Positions 1 to 9,386 are shown, counted from the stretch's first letter. The stretch: 64,000 bases of DNA from Calothrix sp. PCC 7716 (GCF_019977735.1 NZ_AP025018.1:11164580-11228579), one strand, 5' to 3'. The notes: generated by a model not told the origin, from the sequence alone. Numbers and translations: made by a program.

Positions 1-552
1 TAATGTTAATTGTGCAGTTCCCTGTTGTAATGCAACTAAAAATCCAAACGCCACTACAGCCATGCCATCATTGAACAGGCTCTCACCTTCCATCAATGTA
101 GTCAAGCGTTGTGGGGCGCCTAATTCTCGAAACAAAGCAGTTACAGAAACAGGGTCAGTAGCAGACAAACTGGCGCCAATTAATAATGCAGTAGTCAAAG
201 ACATTCCTGCAATCTGGTTTAAACCGAGCGCAACACCAGCAATTGTAATTAGTACACCTAAAATGGCATACAAGCAAATTGGTACTAAATCTCGTTTTAA
301 ATTTGACCATTTTAAATTCCAAGCGGCTTCAAATAATAGTGGTGGTAGAAAAATAGTCAAAATTAACTCTGGAGATAGATTGACTAGTCTGACATCTACC
401 AAAGCTAATATTAATCCTACAATCACTAACAATAGTGTGTAAGGAATTTGACGTAACCAACTAAATATTTGCGGTAGCGTTGCAACACTTAAAGAGACAG
501 AGAGTACTAACAGAAACGATTTTAGATTGGCGTGGATAAGTTCTTCTTCCAT
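1..552 (-). CDS. CPA1-type Na+/H+ antiporter, N-terminal part (runs off window)
   Basis: Reading leftward from an ATG at 552, 184 codons stay open to the window edge, so only the N-terminal part is visible. The product starts MEEELIHANLKS and has several hydrophobic segments. It carries the CPA1 exchanger signature SATDPVSVTALFRELGAP followed by EGESLFNDGMAVV, where the FND residues are typical of the ion-binding helix. By family it exchanges Na+ or K+ for protons across the membrane. It starts 18 bp after the dehydrogenase stop and is probably the last visible gene of the sodA operon. A second, more divergent CPA1 antiporter lies at 9387-10997. The family call is firm; the ion is unknown. 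Confidence 0.85.
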   Translation of the reverse strand, partial: MEEELIHANLKSFLLVLSVSLSVATLPQIFSWLRQIPYTLLLVIVGLILALVDVRLVNLSPELILTIFLPPLLFEAAWNLKWSNLKRDLVPICLYAILGVLITIAGVALGLNQIAGMSLTTALLIGASLSATDPVSVTALFRELGAPQRLTTLMEGESLFNDGMAVVAFGFLVALQQGTAQLTL

Positions 553-570
553 TATTAAATTCTACCTTAA

Positions 571-1380
571 CTAAGCAGACCAAGCTTCTCGAAAATCTGC
601 ATATAGCGTCAAGCCACCATCTACAAAAAGTGTTTGCCCTGTAATATATGCAGCTTCATCAGATGCTAAAAAAGCTACAGCAGCAGCCACTTCTTCTGAA
701 GTTCCCGCGCGACTCATCGGAATATGACTTTCGACAACCGCTTTTTTTTCGGGGTCATTAACCCATTCTTCGTTGATGGGTGTTATGGTAGCTCCCGGCG
801 CCACTCCATTAATACGAATACTTTTATTAGCATACTCTAATGCGAGAGTTTTAGTCATGTTTTCCATTCCACCTTTGCTGATGGAATAGCTAAGATAAAA
901 CGGTCTTGGAATAATTTCGTGGACACTGGAAATATTAATAATTACTCCAGAACGGTTTTGTGAAAGCAGGTGTTTGATGGTTTCACGAGCGCACAAGAAA
1001 GAACCCCTTAAATTGACTCCTAACACAGAGTCAAAATCTTCTGTCTTAAGCTCATGGGAAGCACATTCTTTCTGAATTCCAGCATTATTAATTAGTATAT
1101 CTAGACTACCGAACTCTTGAACTACGGTATTGACCATGTTAATAATATCTTCTTCTTTAGAGACATCACCTTTGACTGGTAAAGACTTAACACCGCAATT
1201 GCTAATATCTCCACAAGCTTTCTCCATTGCCATGTCTTCCGTATTTTCCGCATCTTCAATGTTTCTACGGTAATTAATCGCAATATTACAACCTTCTTGA
1301 GCTAGACGAATTGCTATTACCTGCCCAATACCCGAAGTGGCGCCTGTAATTAGTGCATTCTTACCTTTTAATCCTTTCAT
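571..1380 (-). CDS. SDR-family oxidoreductase (glucose 1-dehydrogenase-like)
   Basis: A 269-residue classical short-chain dehydrogenase, a cytoplasmic NAD(P)-dependent enzyme. Visible features are the Rossmann cofactor motif TGATSGIG (12-19), NNAG (about 98-101), the catalytic serine region NISS (149-152), the YSISK active site (Tyr165, Lys169) and the C-terminal ITGQTLFVDGG. These fit the glucose-1-dehydrogenase/YhdF-type subgroup often found among stress genes; the substrate cannot be told. A segment near residues 40-65 is longer than usual for the family. GGAG lies about 8 bp before the ATG. It is the fourth gene of the leftward operon headed by sodA. Confidence 0.88.
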   Translation of the reverse strand: MKGLKGKNALITGATSGIGQVIAIRLAQEGCNIAINYRRNIEDAENTEDMAMEKACGDISNCGVKSLPVKGDVSKEEDIINMVNTVVQEFGSLDILINNAGIQKECASHELKTEDFDSVLGVNLRGSFLCARETIKHLLSQNRSGVIINISSVHEIIPRPFYLSYSISKGGMENMTKTLALEYANKSIRINGVAPGATITPINEEWVNDPEKKAVVESHIPMSRAGTSEEVAAAVAFLASDEAAYITGQTLFVDGGLTLYADFREAWSA

Positions 1381-1412
1381 AGTAATTTCTCCTTCTCGTT
1401 AACTATTCAATC

Positions 1413-1550
1413 TTACTTTGTTTGTTCTGTTAGTGAAGCACCTTGCTGAGGTGGGTTAGGACGGTTTTGTATCCAGGCAAACATGGCGGCGCCACCAACT
1501 AAAACTAAAGTGATGCCTGTAACTAGTTGAAGCATTATACTGTAACGCAT
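1413..1550 (-). CDS. small single-span membrane protein
   Basis: A 45-residue product with one hydrophobic helix (LVTGITLVLVGGAAMFAW) and a short polar tail. Its frame is open upstream to 1613, but that longer form would overlap the end of the reductase gene and would add residues that do not look like a membrane-protein start. I therefore chose the internal ATG at 1550; a start at 1535 is also possible, and neither has a strong ribosome site. It lies between the reductase and the SDR gene in the same operon. I do not recognise a family; it could be a small accessory subunit of the membrane reductase, which is inference from position only. Confidence 0.5.
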   Translation of the reverse strand: MRYSIMLQLVTGITLVLVGGAAMFAWIQNRPNPPQQGASLTEQTK

Positions 1551-1566
1551 GGCGGTATATTGAGTA

Positions 1567-2904
1567 TTAAACAAGATTGAAGTGTTCCATGTGAATATTT
1601 GTAGGTGGAACATCGAGTTGATGCAGTGCTAACTCTACTTGTTCCATCATTTTTGGCGCCGCACAAATAAGATATTGCCTCGTACCGCGCCGCTTCGGAA
1701 TATAACGCTGTAGTAATTCTTTGTCTACATAGCCTGTTTCACCTGACCAGTCTTCTGGTGGTTCTCTTAGAACATGAATGATTTTTAAGTCTAACTTTTG
1801 TTGTAATTCATCCAATTCTTCACGAAAGGTTATATCTTCCCATTTTTTGCTGGCATAGATAAGTAAATAAGGACGCTCGTCTTTACGCTTAGAGGCAGTT
1901 AAAAGTATACTCATCATTGGTGTAATACCTATACCACCTGCGATTAATACAAATCCTGCTGAGTCTTCATAACGTTCTGTTGTAAAAACTCCATATGGGC
2001 CATCTAAAAAAGCTTTAGTTCCTGGTGCTACATCTTTAATAGTATTGGTAAAGTCGCCTAAAGCTTTGATACTAAACTCGATGCGTTCTAAATTATCTCC
2101 ATTGGAAGACATAGAAAATGGATGTTCACGCATCCGAAAAGGGGAAATATCAAGAGTTATCCAGGCAAACTGTCCAGGTTCAAAGCAAAAACCTTTGTGT
2201 CCGATAGGTCTTAGTGCTAGCGTCCATACATTTCCACGTTCTGGACGTACTTCTTCGACTAAGTAAGGTTTTTTCAGCATGAACCAAGGTTTTACTAAAC
2301 GCACGTAGACCAACAACCAAAGTGCAATAAGCGCAATACCTGTCCACAATACACTTTTCCAAAATAATCCTAGATAATTACCCACACCGATAGCATGTCC
2401 TAACCCTAAACCTACTGCTAAGACAGCAAAAATACCGTGGGATGTACGCCAAGGTTCATAAGGTATTTTCAATTGTTGGCGCCAAATAGTTGTGACAACT
2501 AGCGCAATTAATGCTAACGTTGCTAAAACAGCCATTCTTGCTCGCCAAGGTGCTACAGGAAAGTTTAAAAGCTGTAGTGTTTCTGGCTGTGCTACAAACA
2601 ATATCAACGGGTGGATAAGAATTAAGGCAAACGCTATTAAAGAAATATAACGATGAAATTGGAGAATAATATCTACTCCATAGGAAGCTTCGATGCGATT
2701 AATACGCGCAGTTAAAGCAAACTGAAGCGCCATCATTGCCAAACCAATAAAACCGAGGGCAACAGAGAAATCAATCCAAAAGCCTTTATCTTCTGGCGCC
2801 GGATATACTACCAACAGCAGCAAAGGTAAAAGAGCTATTAAAATATAGGCGCCTATCCAACTGGCAGCTACAACAACTGGACTTTTCATTAACAAACTTC
2901 TCAT
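1567..2904 (-). CDS. ferric reductase-like transmembrane flavoprotein (FNR/NOX type)
   Basis: About 445 residues. The N-terminal half has six or so membrane helices of the ferric-reductase/NADPH-oxidase type, with histidines in FHRYISLIAFALILIHP and RTSHGIFAVLAVGLGLGH as probable heme ligands. The C-terminal half is a ferredoxin-reductase module with the FAD motif REHPFSMSS, the nucleotide motif AGGIGITPMMS and a C-terminal YLICAAPKMMEQ. By family it moves electrons from NAD(P)H through FAD and heme across the membrane. The open frame begins at 3003, but ATG 2904 has AAGGGG about 8 bp upstream and removes a 33-residue non-membrane extension overlapping sodA. It lies 38 bp downstream of sodA, so a superoxide/redox role is plausible. 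Confidence 0.82.
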   Translation of the reverse strand: MRSLLMKSPVVVAASWIGAYILIALLPLLLLVVYPAPEDKGFWIDFSVALGFIGLAMMALQFALTARINRIEASYGVDIILQFHRYISLIAFALILIHPLILFVAQPETLQLLNFPVAPWRARMAVLATLALIALVVTTIWRQQLKIPYEPWRTSHGIFAVLAVGLGLGHAIGVGNYLGLFWKSVLWTGIALIALWLLVYVRLVKPWFMLKKPYLVEEVRPERGNVWTLALRPIGHKGFCFEPGQFAWITLDISPFRMREHPFSMSSNGDNLERIEFSIKALGDFTNTIKDVAPGTKAFLDGPYGVFTTERYEDSAGFVLIAGGIGITPMMSILLTASKRKDERPYLLIYASKKWEDITFREELDELQQKLDLKIIHVLREPPEDWSGETGYVDKELLQRYIPKRRGTRQYLICAAPKMMEQVELALHQLDVPPTNIHMEHFNLV

Positions 2905-2942
2905 AATACACCCCTTGTTATATAGTAGAAAGTTACTTTTAT

Positions 2943-3788
2943 TTAAGCTTGACGTGATGCAGTAACACGTCGGTTGACTTCGTTCCAATTCACAACATTC
3001 CACCAGTTATTTAAATAGTCCGCGCGGCGATTTTGATATCGTAGGTAGTAAGCATGTTCCCAGACATCATTACCCATAATTGGATATAAGCCATCCATAA
3101 TTGGGTTATCTTGATTTGCAGTATTGACAATTTGTAATTGACCTTGAGGGTTACGCACTAACCATACCCAACCACTACCAAAACGGTCTCCACCAGCTTC
3201 ATTAAACTGTTTACGGAATTGTTCAAAACTGCCAAAAGTTTGATTTATTTCTTGAGCTATTTCTCCTGTTGGTTGTCCACCACCCGTAGGACTCATTATT
3301 TGCCAAAAAATTGTATGGTTCAAATGTCCGCCACCATTATTACGTACTGTGGTACGAATGCTTTCAGGAACACTATTCAAGTCGCGTAGCATTGCTTCTA
3401 CACTTGACGCGCGCAAATTAGGCTGTTGTTCTAATGCTTTATTCAGGTTATCAACATATGTTTGATGATGTCTGTCATGATGCAGTTGCATAGTTTGAGC
3501 ATCAATAGCTTTCTCTAAAGCATTAGCAGCATAAGGTAGCTGTGGTAACTGTGCTGGGTTGGCGCCTAATTCTCTGTCAGAATAAGCAACGGGTTTATTT
3601 GATGTCACAGGTGTTTGCGTCACTACAGGTGTTGTCGTAGAATTTTCTGTAGGTGGTGATGCAATTTCTTGTGGTTGGCAAGCAACTAATAACCCTGTTG
3701 TGAGTGCAATAATAGCCAAAGCTGGGATAGTTAGTTTTTTGCAAATAGATTTTACTACAAATTTTAAGGAAAACCAAAGCTCAAACAT
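2943..3788 (-). CDS. sodA: exported, membrane-anchored Mn superoxide dismutase
   Basis: A 281-residue Fe/Mn superoxide dismutase with an N-terminal hydrophobic segment ending in a lipobox (LLVAC, Cys37) and a Pro/Thr-rich linker, so it should be anchored outside the cytoplasmic or thylakoid membrane. The expected metal ligands are all present: His103 (QLHHDRHH), His158 (NHTIFW), Asp241 and His245 (DVWEHAYYL). The sequence around [15 protein letters not shown] is closer to the Mn than the Fe type. It converts superoxide to peroxide and oxygen. GGAGAAG precedes the ATG. It is the first gene of the leftward operon and has the TCAC direct repeat 79 bp upstream. Confidence 0.9.
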   Translation of the reverse strand: MFELWFSLKFVVKSICKKLTIPALAIIALTTGLLVACQPQEIASPPTENSTTTPVVTQTPVTSNKPVAYSDRELGANPAQLPQLPYAANALEKAIDAQTMQLHHDRHHQTYVDNLNKALEQQPNLRASSVEAMLRDLNSVPESIRTTVRNNGGGHLNHTIFWQIMSPTGGGQPTGEIAQEINQTFGSFEQFRKQFNEAGGDRFGSGWVWLVRNPQGQLQIVNTANQDNPIMDGLYPIMGNDVWEHAYYLRYQNRRADYLNNWWNVVNWNEVNRRVTASRQA

Positions 3789-3867
3789 TCGCGATCTTCT
3801 CCAATTGGCAATAGGCGCTGGGTATACCAGCCTAAAATTTATAATTGTATATTTAAGTATCAGAATG

Positions 3868-3886
3868 AAATGTGACTAAAAAGTGA
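3868..3886 (-). promoter_or_regulatory. TCAC 11-bp direct-repeat site upstream of sodA
   Basis: On the minus strand this reads TCACTTTTTAGTCACATTT, two TCAC half-sites exactly 11 bp apart. A -10-like TATACA follows after about 16 bp and the sodA ATG after 79 bp. This is one of 15 such sites in the window, all oriented toward the gene they precede. Confidence 0.7.
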
Positions 3887-4051
3887 CAGCTAATTAGGTA
3901 GTTTCCAAGGTTGAGATTGTAATTATGTATCTCAAGAAGGATACGTTATGCCAGAAAGCTTGCTAATATTTGTGTATAACTACGTTAAAAAGAATAGTTC
4001 AACAAATTGTAAAGCAATATTTAAATAAATTAAGAAGAAAGGAGTCAAATC

Positions 4052-4321
4052 ATGAATATTTTAGCTTGGATTGTTTTGGGTTTAATTGCGGGTGCTATAG
4101 CCAAAATGATTTATCCCGGTTCACAAGGAGGCGGTTTAATAGGCACTCTTCTATTAGGAGTTGTTGGCGCCTTTATTGGAGGTACTTTGTTTACTTTATT
4201 ACAGACGGGTACATTTACGCTAACTGCAACCAGTCTCTCTTTAGGTGGTATAGTTGTTGCAGTTATTGGTGCCTTAATAGCTGTATTCTTGTACAACTTG
4301 CTTACTCGTAGAGCGGCTTAG
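4052..4321 (+). CDS. GlsB/YeaQ/YmgE-family small membrane protein
   Basis: An 89-residue hydrophobic protein with three predicted helices and glycine-rich turns (GLIAGAIAKMIYPGSQGGGLIGTLLLGVVGAFIGG). This matches the GlsB/YeaQ/YmgE family (UPF0410, often called transglycosylase-associated protein). Members are short stress-induced inner-membrane proteins of unknown biochemical role. Ribosome site AAAGGAG lies 9 bp before the ATG. The gene is alone between sodA (divergent) and the P-type ATPase and is followed by a strong terminator hairpin, so it is probably monocistronic. Confidence 0.85.
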   Translation: MNILAWIVLGLIAGAIAKMIYPGSQGGGLIGTLLLGVVGAFIGGTLFTLLQTGTFTLTATSLSLGGIVVAVIGALIAVFLYNLLTRRAA

Positions 4322-4362
4322 TCAGTATTTTTAATTACCTTTCAAACCAAATGCAAAATAAT

Positions 4363-4399
4363 ATATGGAGGTACAATTACTTGTACCTCCATATTTTTT
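4363..4399 (+). terminator. intrinsic terminator after the GlsB-like gene
   Basis: A perfect 14-bp stem (ATATGGAGGTACAA pairing with TTGTACCTCCATAT) with a 4-nt loop, followed by TTTTTTG. It lies 42 bp after the stop codon of the gene ending at 4321. Confidence 0.85.
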
Positions 4400-4441
4400 G
4401 CATAATTATAATTATGTCATCAATAGATAGATTTAAATTTT

Positions 4442-4552
4442 AATCCCCCCTAGCCCCCCTTAATAAGGGGGGGACAAGAAAAGAAACAATAATCTTAGCT
4501 CTCATACGTAAACAAATCTTAGCCCCCCGAATTCACGGGGGGTTGGGGAGAT
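4442..4552. repeat. C-rich/G-rich dispersed inverted repeat, copy 1
   Basis: The element starts AATCCCCCCTAGCCCCCC and ends GGGGGGTTGGGGAGATT, with an internal CCCCCC..GGGGGG pairing. A second copy with the same ends is at 36588-36703. It looks like a non-coding mobile hairpin. Its right end abuts the TCAC site of the ATPase promoter. Confidence 0.7.
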
Positions 4553-4556
4553 TCTA

Positions 4557-4575
4557 TCACATTTCAATCACATTT
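4557..4575 (+). promoter_or_regulatory. TCAC 11-bp direct-repeat site upstream of the P-type ATPase
   Basis: TCACATTTCAATCACATTT: two 8-bp half-sites repeated at 11 bp, the most perfect copy in the window. After a 15-bp gap comes TATAAG (4591-4596), giving a predicted transcript start near 4602. Confidence 0.75.
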
Positions 4576-4651
4576 TTATTCGAGAATATATATAAGCTAA
4601 TTTTTGCAGAGTAACGTGGATGCAGATGTAAACAATTATAAACTAAAGAAT

Positions 4652-7462
4652 ATGAGAGTAGAATCAGAAGAAATAATTCAATCGAGCCAATGGCATCAAC
4701 TATCTACCAATGAAATTACGCGCCACTTAGAAACTAATTTAGAAACAGGTTTAAGCGAGTCAGAAGTTGCCAAAAGACAATCACATTTCGGCGCCAACGA
4801 ACTCAAGGCGAAACCAGGCACTAGTCCTATAGTAAAATTTTTACAGCAATTTAACCAACCACTACTATATATATTACTAATTGCAGGCGCCATCAAGGCA
4901 ATAATTGGACAGTGGGTAAATGCTTGGGTAATTTGGGGTGTAACGTTAATTAATGCCATCATTGGTTTTATTCAAGAATCAAAAGCTGAAAGTGCTATTG
5001 CTGCTTTAGCTTCTTCTGTGCGAACTAATGCCACTATTTTAAGAAATGGTAAAAAAATACAAGTTCCTTCTACTGAGTTAGTACCTGGAGATATAGTATT
5101 ACTTGCTTCGGGTGACAAAGTACCAGCAGATTTACGTCTTGTACAAACGCGGAATTTGCAAATTAATGAATCTGCACTGACAGGTGAATCAATAGCAGTT
5201 GAGAAAAATTATCAACCTGTTAATCCTGATATTCCTCTTGCAGAACGCACTAACATGGCTTACGCAGGCAGCTTTGTTACATTTGGCACTGGTAGTGGTA
5301 TTGTTGTTGCGATTGGAGAAGCTACAGAAACAGGGCGCCTAAGTCAGCTAATTGAACAAGGTACAAGTTTAAAAACTCCATTAACCCGTAAGTTTGATAA
5401 ATTTAGTCGGACTTTACTATATATTATTCTTGGTATTGCAGCGCTAACATTTGCAGTTGGATTAGGATATGGTAATTCTTGGGCAGAAATGTTTGAAGCT
5501 GCTGTTGCTTTTGCAGTCAGCGCTATTCCTGAAGGTTTGCCGGCAGTAGTTACGGTAACTCTAGCAATTGGAGTTTCACGTATGGCACGGCGCCATGCAA
5601 TTGTTCGCAAATTACCCGCAGTAGAAACTCTCGGAGGCGCCACTGTTATCTGTTCTGATAAAACTGGTACTTTGACAGAAAACCAAATGACAGTACAAGG
5701 TATTTATGCAGGAGGTCAATATTATACAGTTACAGGAGTCGGTTATGCACCATCTGGGGAAATCTTATTAAATGAAAAGCAAGTTGACCTTAATACTTCA
5801 CCAGTACTTGTAGAGTGTTTAGTTGCTGGACTTTTATGCAATGACGCACGCTTAGAACAAAAAGATGAACAATGGCAAGTTATTGGCGACCCAACAGAAG
5901 GAGCATTAGTAGCTGCTGCAAATAAAGTTGGATTCAACAAGAGTAGTTTAGAGCGCGAAACCAAGAGACTTGATGTAATTCCCTTCGAGTCTGAGTTTCA
6001 ATACATGGCAACTTTACATCAAGAAAAGAAACTTTCACCTAATACTCAGAACTCAACACTCAGCACTCAGCACTCAGAACTCAGCACTCAGAACTCAGCA
6101 CTCAGCACTCAGCACTCAGAACTCAGCACTATTTACATTAAAGGTTCAGTAGAAGCAATTCTCAAATCTTGTCGGCAGATGTTAGATGCAGAGGGTGAAA
6201 TAGTGCCCATACAAGCTAATACTATACATTCGTCTGTTAATGCAATGGCTCAACAGGGTTTAAGAGTATTAGCTTTTGCTAAAAAAAATGTCCCCACAAC
6301 TAAAAACTCTCTTGACCACGGGGATATTCAAAACGATTTGATTTTTTTAGGGTTGCAAGGAATGATTGACCCACCCCGAAGCGAAGCTATCAAATCAGTA
6401 CAAGCCTGTCAAGAAGCTGGTATTCAAGTAAAAATGATTACAGGCGACCATGCTGTAACTGCACAAGCAATAGCCAAGCGCATGGGATTTAATAAAAATG
6501 GCGAAGTGATGGCTTTTACCGGACAACAACTTGCCCAAATGGATAATCAACAACTTAAAACAGCTGTTGAAGATGGGGTAGTATTTGCTCGTGTGGCGCC
6601 TGAACAGAAACTGCGTATTGTTGAGGCACTACAATCTAAAGGTGAAATAGTTGCCATGACAGGTGATGGTGTTAATGATGCACCTGCACTAAAACAAGCA
6701 GATATTGGCATTGCAATGGGAGGCGCCGGAACTGAGGTAGCAAAAGAAGCTTCGGATATGATATTAACAGATGATAATTTTGCTTCGATACAAGCTGCGG
6801 TTGAAGAAGGGCGAACCGTTTATCGTAATTTGCTCAAAGCTATTGCTTTTATATTACCAGTCAACGGTGGCGAATCGATGACAATTTTAATTAGTGTATT
6901 ATTTGCCAGAGTATTACCTATATTATCTTTACAAGTTCTCTGGTTAAATATGGTTAACTCCATTGCTATGACTGTACCTCTGGCATTTGAGCCTTCTTCA
7001 AAACGAGTCATGCGACAACCACCACGTAATCCTCGCCAACCTTTACTTTCTGGCAGTTTAATTAAGCGCATCGCAGTAATTTCTGTTTTCAACTGGATTT
7101 TAATTTTTGGCATTTTTGAATGGACAAGACAAACAACAGCAAATATTGACTTAGGACGTACTATGGCAATTCAAGCTTTAGTTGCTGGTAGAGTCTTTTA
7201 TCTTTTAAGTATCAGCAAGCTAGGTGTAATAATTATCGATACGATACGTGGAGTTAAGCACAATATTAGCGATGCTTCCGCAATTATTATTGGTATTGTG
7301 GCAACTATAGTCTTACAAATAATTTTTAGTCAATGGAGTTTAATGAACAATTTGTTTTCAACGGCGCCGCTGAATCTAAATCAATGGTTAATTTGTATTG
7401 TTGCGGGTTTACCTATGATTCTAGTAGCTGCATTAGCTAATCGTTTTGACCCTCTTGATTAA
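4652..7462 (+). CDS. P-type cation ATPase, Ca2+ (type IIA/PacL-like), intact
   Basis: About 936 residues, full length for a type II P-ATPase. It has the N-terminal cation-ATPase domain ([13 protein letters not shown]), the actuator motif TGES, the membrane helix-4 motif [10 protein letters not shown], the phosphorylation motif [12 protein letters not shown], the hinge [21 protein letters not shown] and the C-terminal helices. PEGL is typical of Ca2+ pumps. It should export Ca2+ (or a related cation) using ATP. The frame is open from a TTG at 4604, but the predicted transcript starts about there, so I prefer ATG 4652. A heptamer repeat is inserted in the nucleotide-binding domain (6044-6130). 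A decayed paralogue lies at 19105-21930. Confidence 0.9.
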   Translation: MRVESEEIIQSSQWHQLSTNEITRHLETNLETGLSESEVAKRQSHFGANELKAKPGTSPIVKFLQQFNQPLLYILLIAGAIKAIIGQWVNAWVIWGVTLINAIIGFIQESKAESAIAALASSVRTNATILRNGKKIQVPSTELVPGDIVLLASGDKVPADLRLVQTRNLQINESALTGESIAVEKNYQPVNPDIPLAERTNMAYAGSFVTFGTGSGIVVAIGEATETGRLSQLIEQGTSLKTPLTRKFDKFSRTLLYIILGIAALTFAVGLGYGNSWAEMFEAAVAFAVSAIPEGLPAVVTVTLAIGVSRMARRHAIVRKLPAVETLGGATVICSDKTGTLTENQMTVQGIYAGGQYYTVTGVGYAPSGEILLNEKQVDLNTSPVLVECLVAGLLCNDARLEQKDEQWQVIGDPTEGALVAAANKVGFNKSSLERETKRLDVIPFESEFQYMATLHQEKKLSPNTQNSTLSTQHSELSTQNSALSTQHSELSTIYIKGSVEAILKSCRQMLDAEGEIVPIQANTIHSSVNAMAQQGLRVLAFAKKNVPTTKNSLDHGDIQNDLIFLGLQGMIDPPRSEAIKSVQACQEAGIQVKMITGDHAVTAQAIAKRMGFNKNGEVMAFTGQQLAQMDNQQLKTAVEDGVVFARVAPEQKLRIVEALQSKGEIVAMTGDGVNDAPALKQADIGIAMGGAGTEVAKEASDMILTDDNFASIQAAVEEGRTVYRNLLKAIAFILPVNGGESMTILISVLFARVLPILSLQVLWLNMVNSIAMTVPLAFEPSSKRVMRQPPRNPRQPLLSGSLIKRIAVISVFNWILIFGIFEWTRQTTANIDLGRTMAIQALVAGRVFYLLSISKLGVIIIDTIRGVKHNISDASAIIIGIVATIVLQIIFSQWSLMNNLFSTAPLNLNQWLICIVAGLPMILVAALANRFDPLD
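6044..6130 (+). repeat. heptanucleotide short tandem repeat inside the P-ATPase gene
   Basis: Twelve 7-nt units of ACTCAGC/ACTCAGA (one ACTCAAC) followed by ACT. Since 21 nt equals seven codons, the array stays in frame and encodes a heptapeptide repeat such as ELSTQHS and ALSTQNS. Such STRR heptamers are common between genes in heterocystous cyanobacteria; inside a catalytic domain it is unusual. Confidence 0.9.
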
Positions 7463-7522
7463 ACTTTGCTATTAGATTTAAATAAGCTTTAGTACTCCAA
7501 CTACTCCTTTTTGAGAGGTAAA

Positions 7523-8056
7523 ATGGTTCCTCCTCAACTTCAACATGCTATTGGTATATTTTCTGCCCGTCAACATGTAGTACAAGCATTTGACGAGCTT
7601 AAAGGTAATGGTTTTCCTATGAATAAGATTTCTGTAATCACTAAAGAAGCTGAAGATGAGCAACTTGACAATACTGACACGAGTCAAAGTAATATTACTC
7701 CATCAGAAGGCGCCGCAATGGGCGCATTAGCAAGTGCTAAAACAGCAGGTTTACTTACCTTGGTTGCGGGTCTAGGTATTTTACTAATTCCTGGCTTTGG
7801 TCCAGCGCTGGCTGTTGAGTCTGTTTTAATGACTCTTTTAGGAAGTGGAGCTAGTGCAACTGCTGGCGGTTTAATTGGCGCACTTAGGGGTTGGTTTCTT
7901 CCTGAAGAAGCAGCTCAACTTTATAACGACCGAGTATTGCAAGGAGAATATTTGGTAACAATAGAAGGAACACAGGACGATATCAGCCGTGCTGAACCAG
8001 TTCTTAAGCGTTGGGGTATTCAGGAGTGGCGTGTTTTTGATATTCCTAAAAGTTAA
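7523..8056 (+). CDS. general stress protein 17M-like protein with glycine-zipper core
   Basis: A 177-residue protein. The N-terminal part (HAIGIFSARQHVVQAFDELKGNGFPMNKISVI) resembles the general stress protein 17M/YflT domain. A hydrophobic Gly/Ala-rich core follows (GLLTLVAGLGILLIPGFGPALA and the next helix), then a soluble tail YLVTIEGTQDDISRAEPVLKRWGI. The same plan recurs at 36881-37573. Its biochemical role is unknown; proteins of this kind are stress-induced. I chose ATG 7523, with GAGAGG just upstream, over a TTG at 7511. The next gene, trkA-like, begins 54 bp later, probably in one operon. Confidence 0.75.
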   Translation: MVPPQLQHAIGIFSARQHVVQAFDELKGNGFPMNKISVITKEAEDEQLDNTDTSQSNITPSEGAAMGALASAKTAGLLTLVAGLGILLIPGFGPALAVESVLMTLLGSGASATAGGLIGALRGWFLPEEAAQLYNDRVLQGEYLVTIEGTQDDISRAEPVLKRWGIQEWRVFDIPKS

Positions 8057-8110
8057 AGCGTTAACTAGATGTATATTGAAGTAGGAAGTCGAAAAGTATC
8101 AGGAGCAGCC

Positions 8111-8788
8111 ATGTATGTACTAATTGGTGGAGCAGGCTTAGTAGGGCTAAGTTTGGCTCAAAAATTGGTAGAATTAGGGCATACTGTTGCTGTTATTGAC
8201 ATTGACCCTAATGCTTGTCACTATGCACGTGAACAAGTAGGAGTAATGGCTTTTGAAGGAAGTGCAGTTAGTACAGAAGTTTTGTTAGAAGCTGGAATTC
8301 GTAAAGCCGATGCCTTAGCAGCTGTTCTCCGTAGTGATGCTTTAAACTTGGCTATGGTAACTCTCGCTAAACACTATGGTGTCACCCATATTATAAGCCG
8401 GATGCTTCATCCCGATTTTGCCGAACCGTTGCGTTTGGTTGGAGCCAATCATATTATTAGTACCGTTGATTTAGCGGTTAATACAATGGTAAATGCCATT
8501 GAGTATCCGCAAGTTGAATCAATGATGCATTTTGAGCAAGGACAGATAGAGGTTTTGAAACTTTCTATCCCAAACAACTGCTATGTTATTGGTCGTAGTG
8601 TTGCCGAAATTGCTCAGGATTCCCGTTTTCCGACTGGTTCTCTAATTATTGGCTATCAATCTCATCCGCACGAAAATTTAACGATTCCTAACGGTAGTAC
8701 GGTACTGGAGCCTAGTTCTACTGTACTAATTGCGACAAAACCCGGCTCATTACATCAAGTTATTGATTTTATAGAAGGTTGTAAATAA
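8111..8788 (+). CDS. TrkA-family K+ channel/transporter regulatory subunit
   Basis: A 225-residue RCK protein. The N-terminal Rossmann domain starts MYVLIGGAGLVGLSLAQKLVELGHTVAVIDID, with the dinucleotide motif GGAGLVG and the acidic ribose-binding Asp. The C-terminal part (about 150-225, VLKLSIPNNCYVIGRSVAEIAQ...) fits RCK_C. By family it binds NAD(H) or nucleotides and gates a partner K+ transporter, but no Trk/Ktr membrane subunit is in the window. The frame is open from 8069; AGGAG six bases before ATG 8111 decides the start. The next gene begins 6 bp after its stop. Confidence 0.85.
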   Translation: MYVLIGGAGLVGLSLAQKLVELGHTVAVIDIDPNACHYAREQVGVMAFEGSAVSTEVLLEAGIRKADALAAVLRSDALNLAMVTLAKHYGVTHIISRMLHPDFAEPLRLVGANHIISTVDLAVNTMVNAIEYPQVESMMHFEQGQIEVLKLSIPNNCYVIGRSVAEIAQDSRFPTGSLIIGYQSHPHENLTIPNGSTVLEPSSTVLIATKPGSLHQVIDFIEGCK

Positions 8789-8794
8789 ACTGAA

Positions 8795-9367
8795 ATGAAG
8801 CTGTACCCACATTTTTCTTTATTTATTGCATTTATTTTTTTTGCCTCTTGCACATCATCAGAGAATCCACTCAAGTCACAATCAAATACTAATCAGATAA
8901 ATCCATCTCAAAAGGTAGTGACTTTAGATAAAAATTTTAAGATAGCAACAGGTCAAACTATTTATGTACCCATCTATTCTTATATTTATCACTCAGATCA
9001 AAAAGAACCTTTAAATTTAGCAGCTACGCTTAGTATTCGTAATACAGATTTGAATCGACCTATGATTATTACTTCTGTGCGTTACTACGATTCATCTGGT
9101 AAATTAGTTAACCAGTATTTGAAGCAAGCTATTCAACTCGAACCGTTAGCTTCTACAGATTTTTTTGTGCAAAGAAGTGATATTAGTGGAGGTTTAGGAG
9201 CAAATTTTATTGTCGAGTGGGTAGCCCAAACTGAAATTTCTGAACCGATAGTGGAGGCAATTATGATTGCTACTGAATTTCAGCAAGGAGTTTCTTTTAT
9301 TAGCCCTGGTAAGGTTATCAAAACTCAAAAAAACAATAATAGTTCACCTCCAAAACCGAGTTCTTAA
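8795..9367 (+). CDS. DUF3124 lipoprotein
   Basis: A 190-residue lipoprotein. The signal segment ends in a lipobox-like FASC (Cys19). The body (GQTIYVPIYSYIYHSD through SGGLGANFIVEWVA) has the look of DUF3124, an uncharacterised family of small exported proteins in cyanobacteria and some proteobacteria. It lies 6 bp after the TrkA-like gene, so it is very likely translated from the same mRNA. It converges with the antiporter at 9387. The function is unknown; the operon hints at ion or osmotic stress. Confidence 0.75.
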   Translation: MKLYPHFSLFIAFIFFASCTSSENPLKSQSNTNQINPSQKVVTLDKNFKIATGQTIYVPIYSYIYHSDQKEPLNLAATLSIRNTDLNRPMIITSVRYYDSSGKLVNQYLKQAIQLEPLASTDFFVQRSDISGGLGANFIVEWVAQTEISEPIVEAIMIATEFQQGVSFISPGKVIKTQKNNNSSPPKPSS

Positions 9368-9386
9368 GTTCTTAAAAAATTATTAA

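Noticed and set aside
62-442. Plus-strand open frame of 126 codons
   Set aside because: It lies opposite the CPA1 antiporter coding region, whose conserved motifs are clear on the minus strand.
3970-4311. Plus-strand frame of 113 codons overlapping the GlsB-like gene
   Set aside because: The overlapping 89-codon frame has a strong ribosome site and a family match; the longer frame is Cys/Arg-rich with no recognisable features.
5344-5643. Minus-strand frames inside the ATPase and other long genes
   Set aside because: These are low-quality antisense frames without starts, ribosome sites or family features, opposite well-supported genes.
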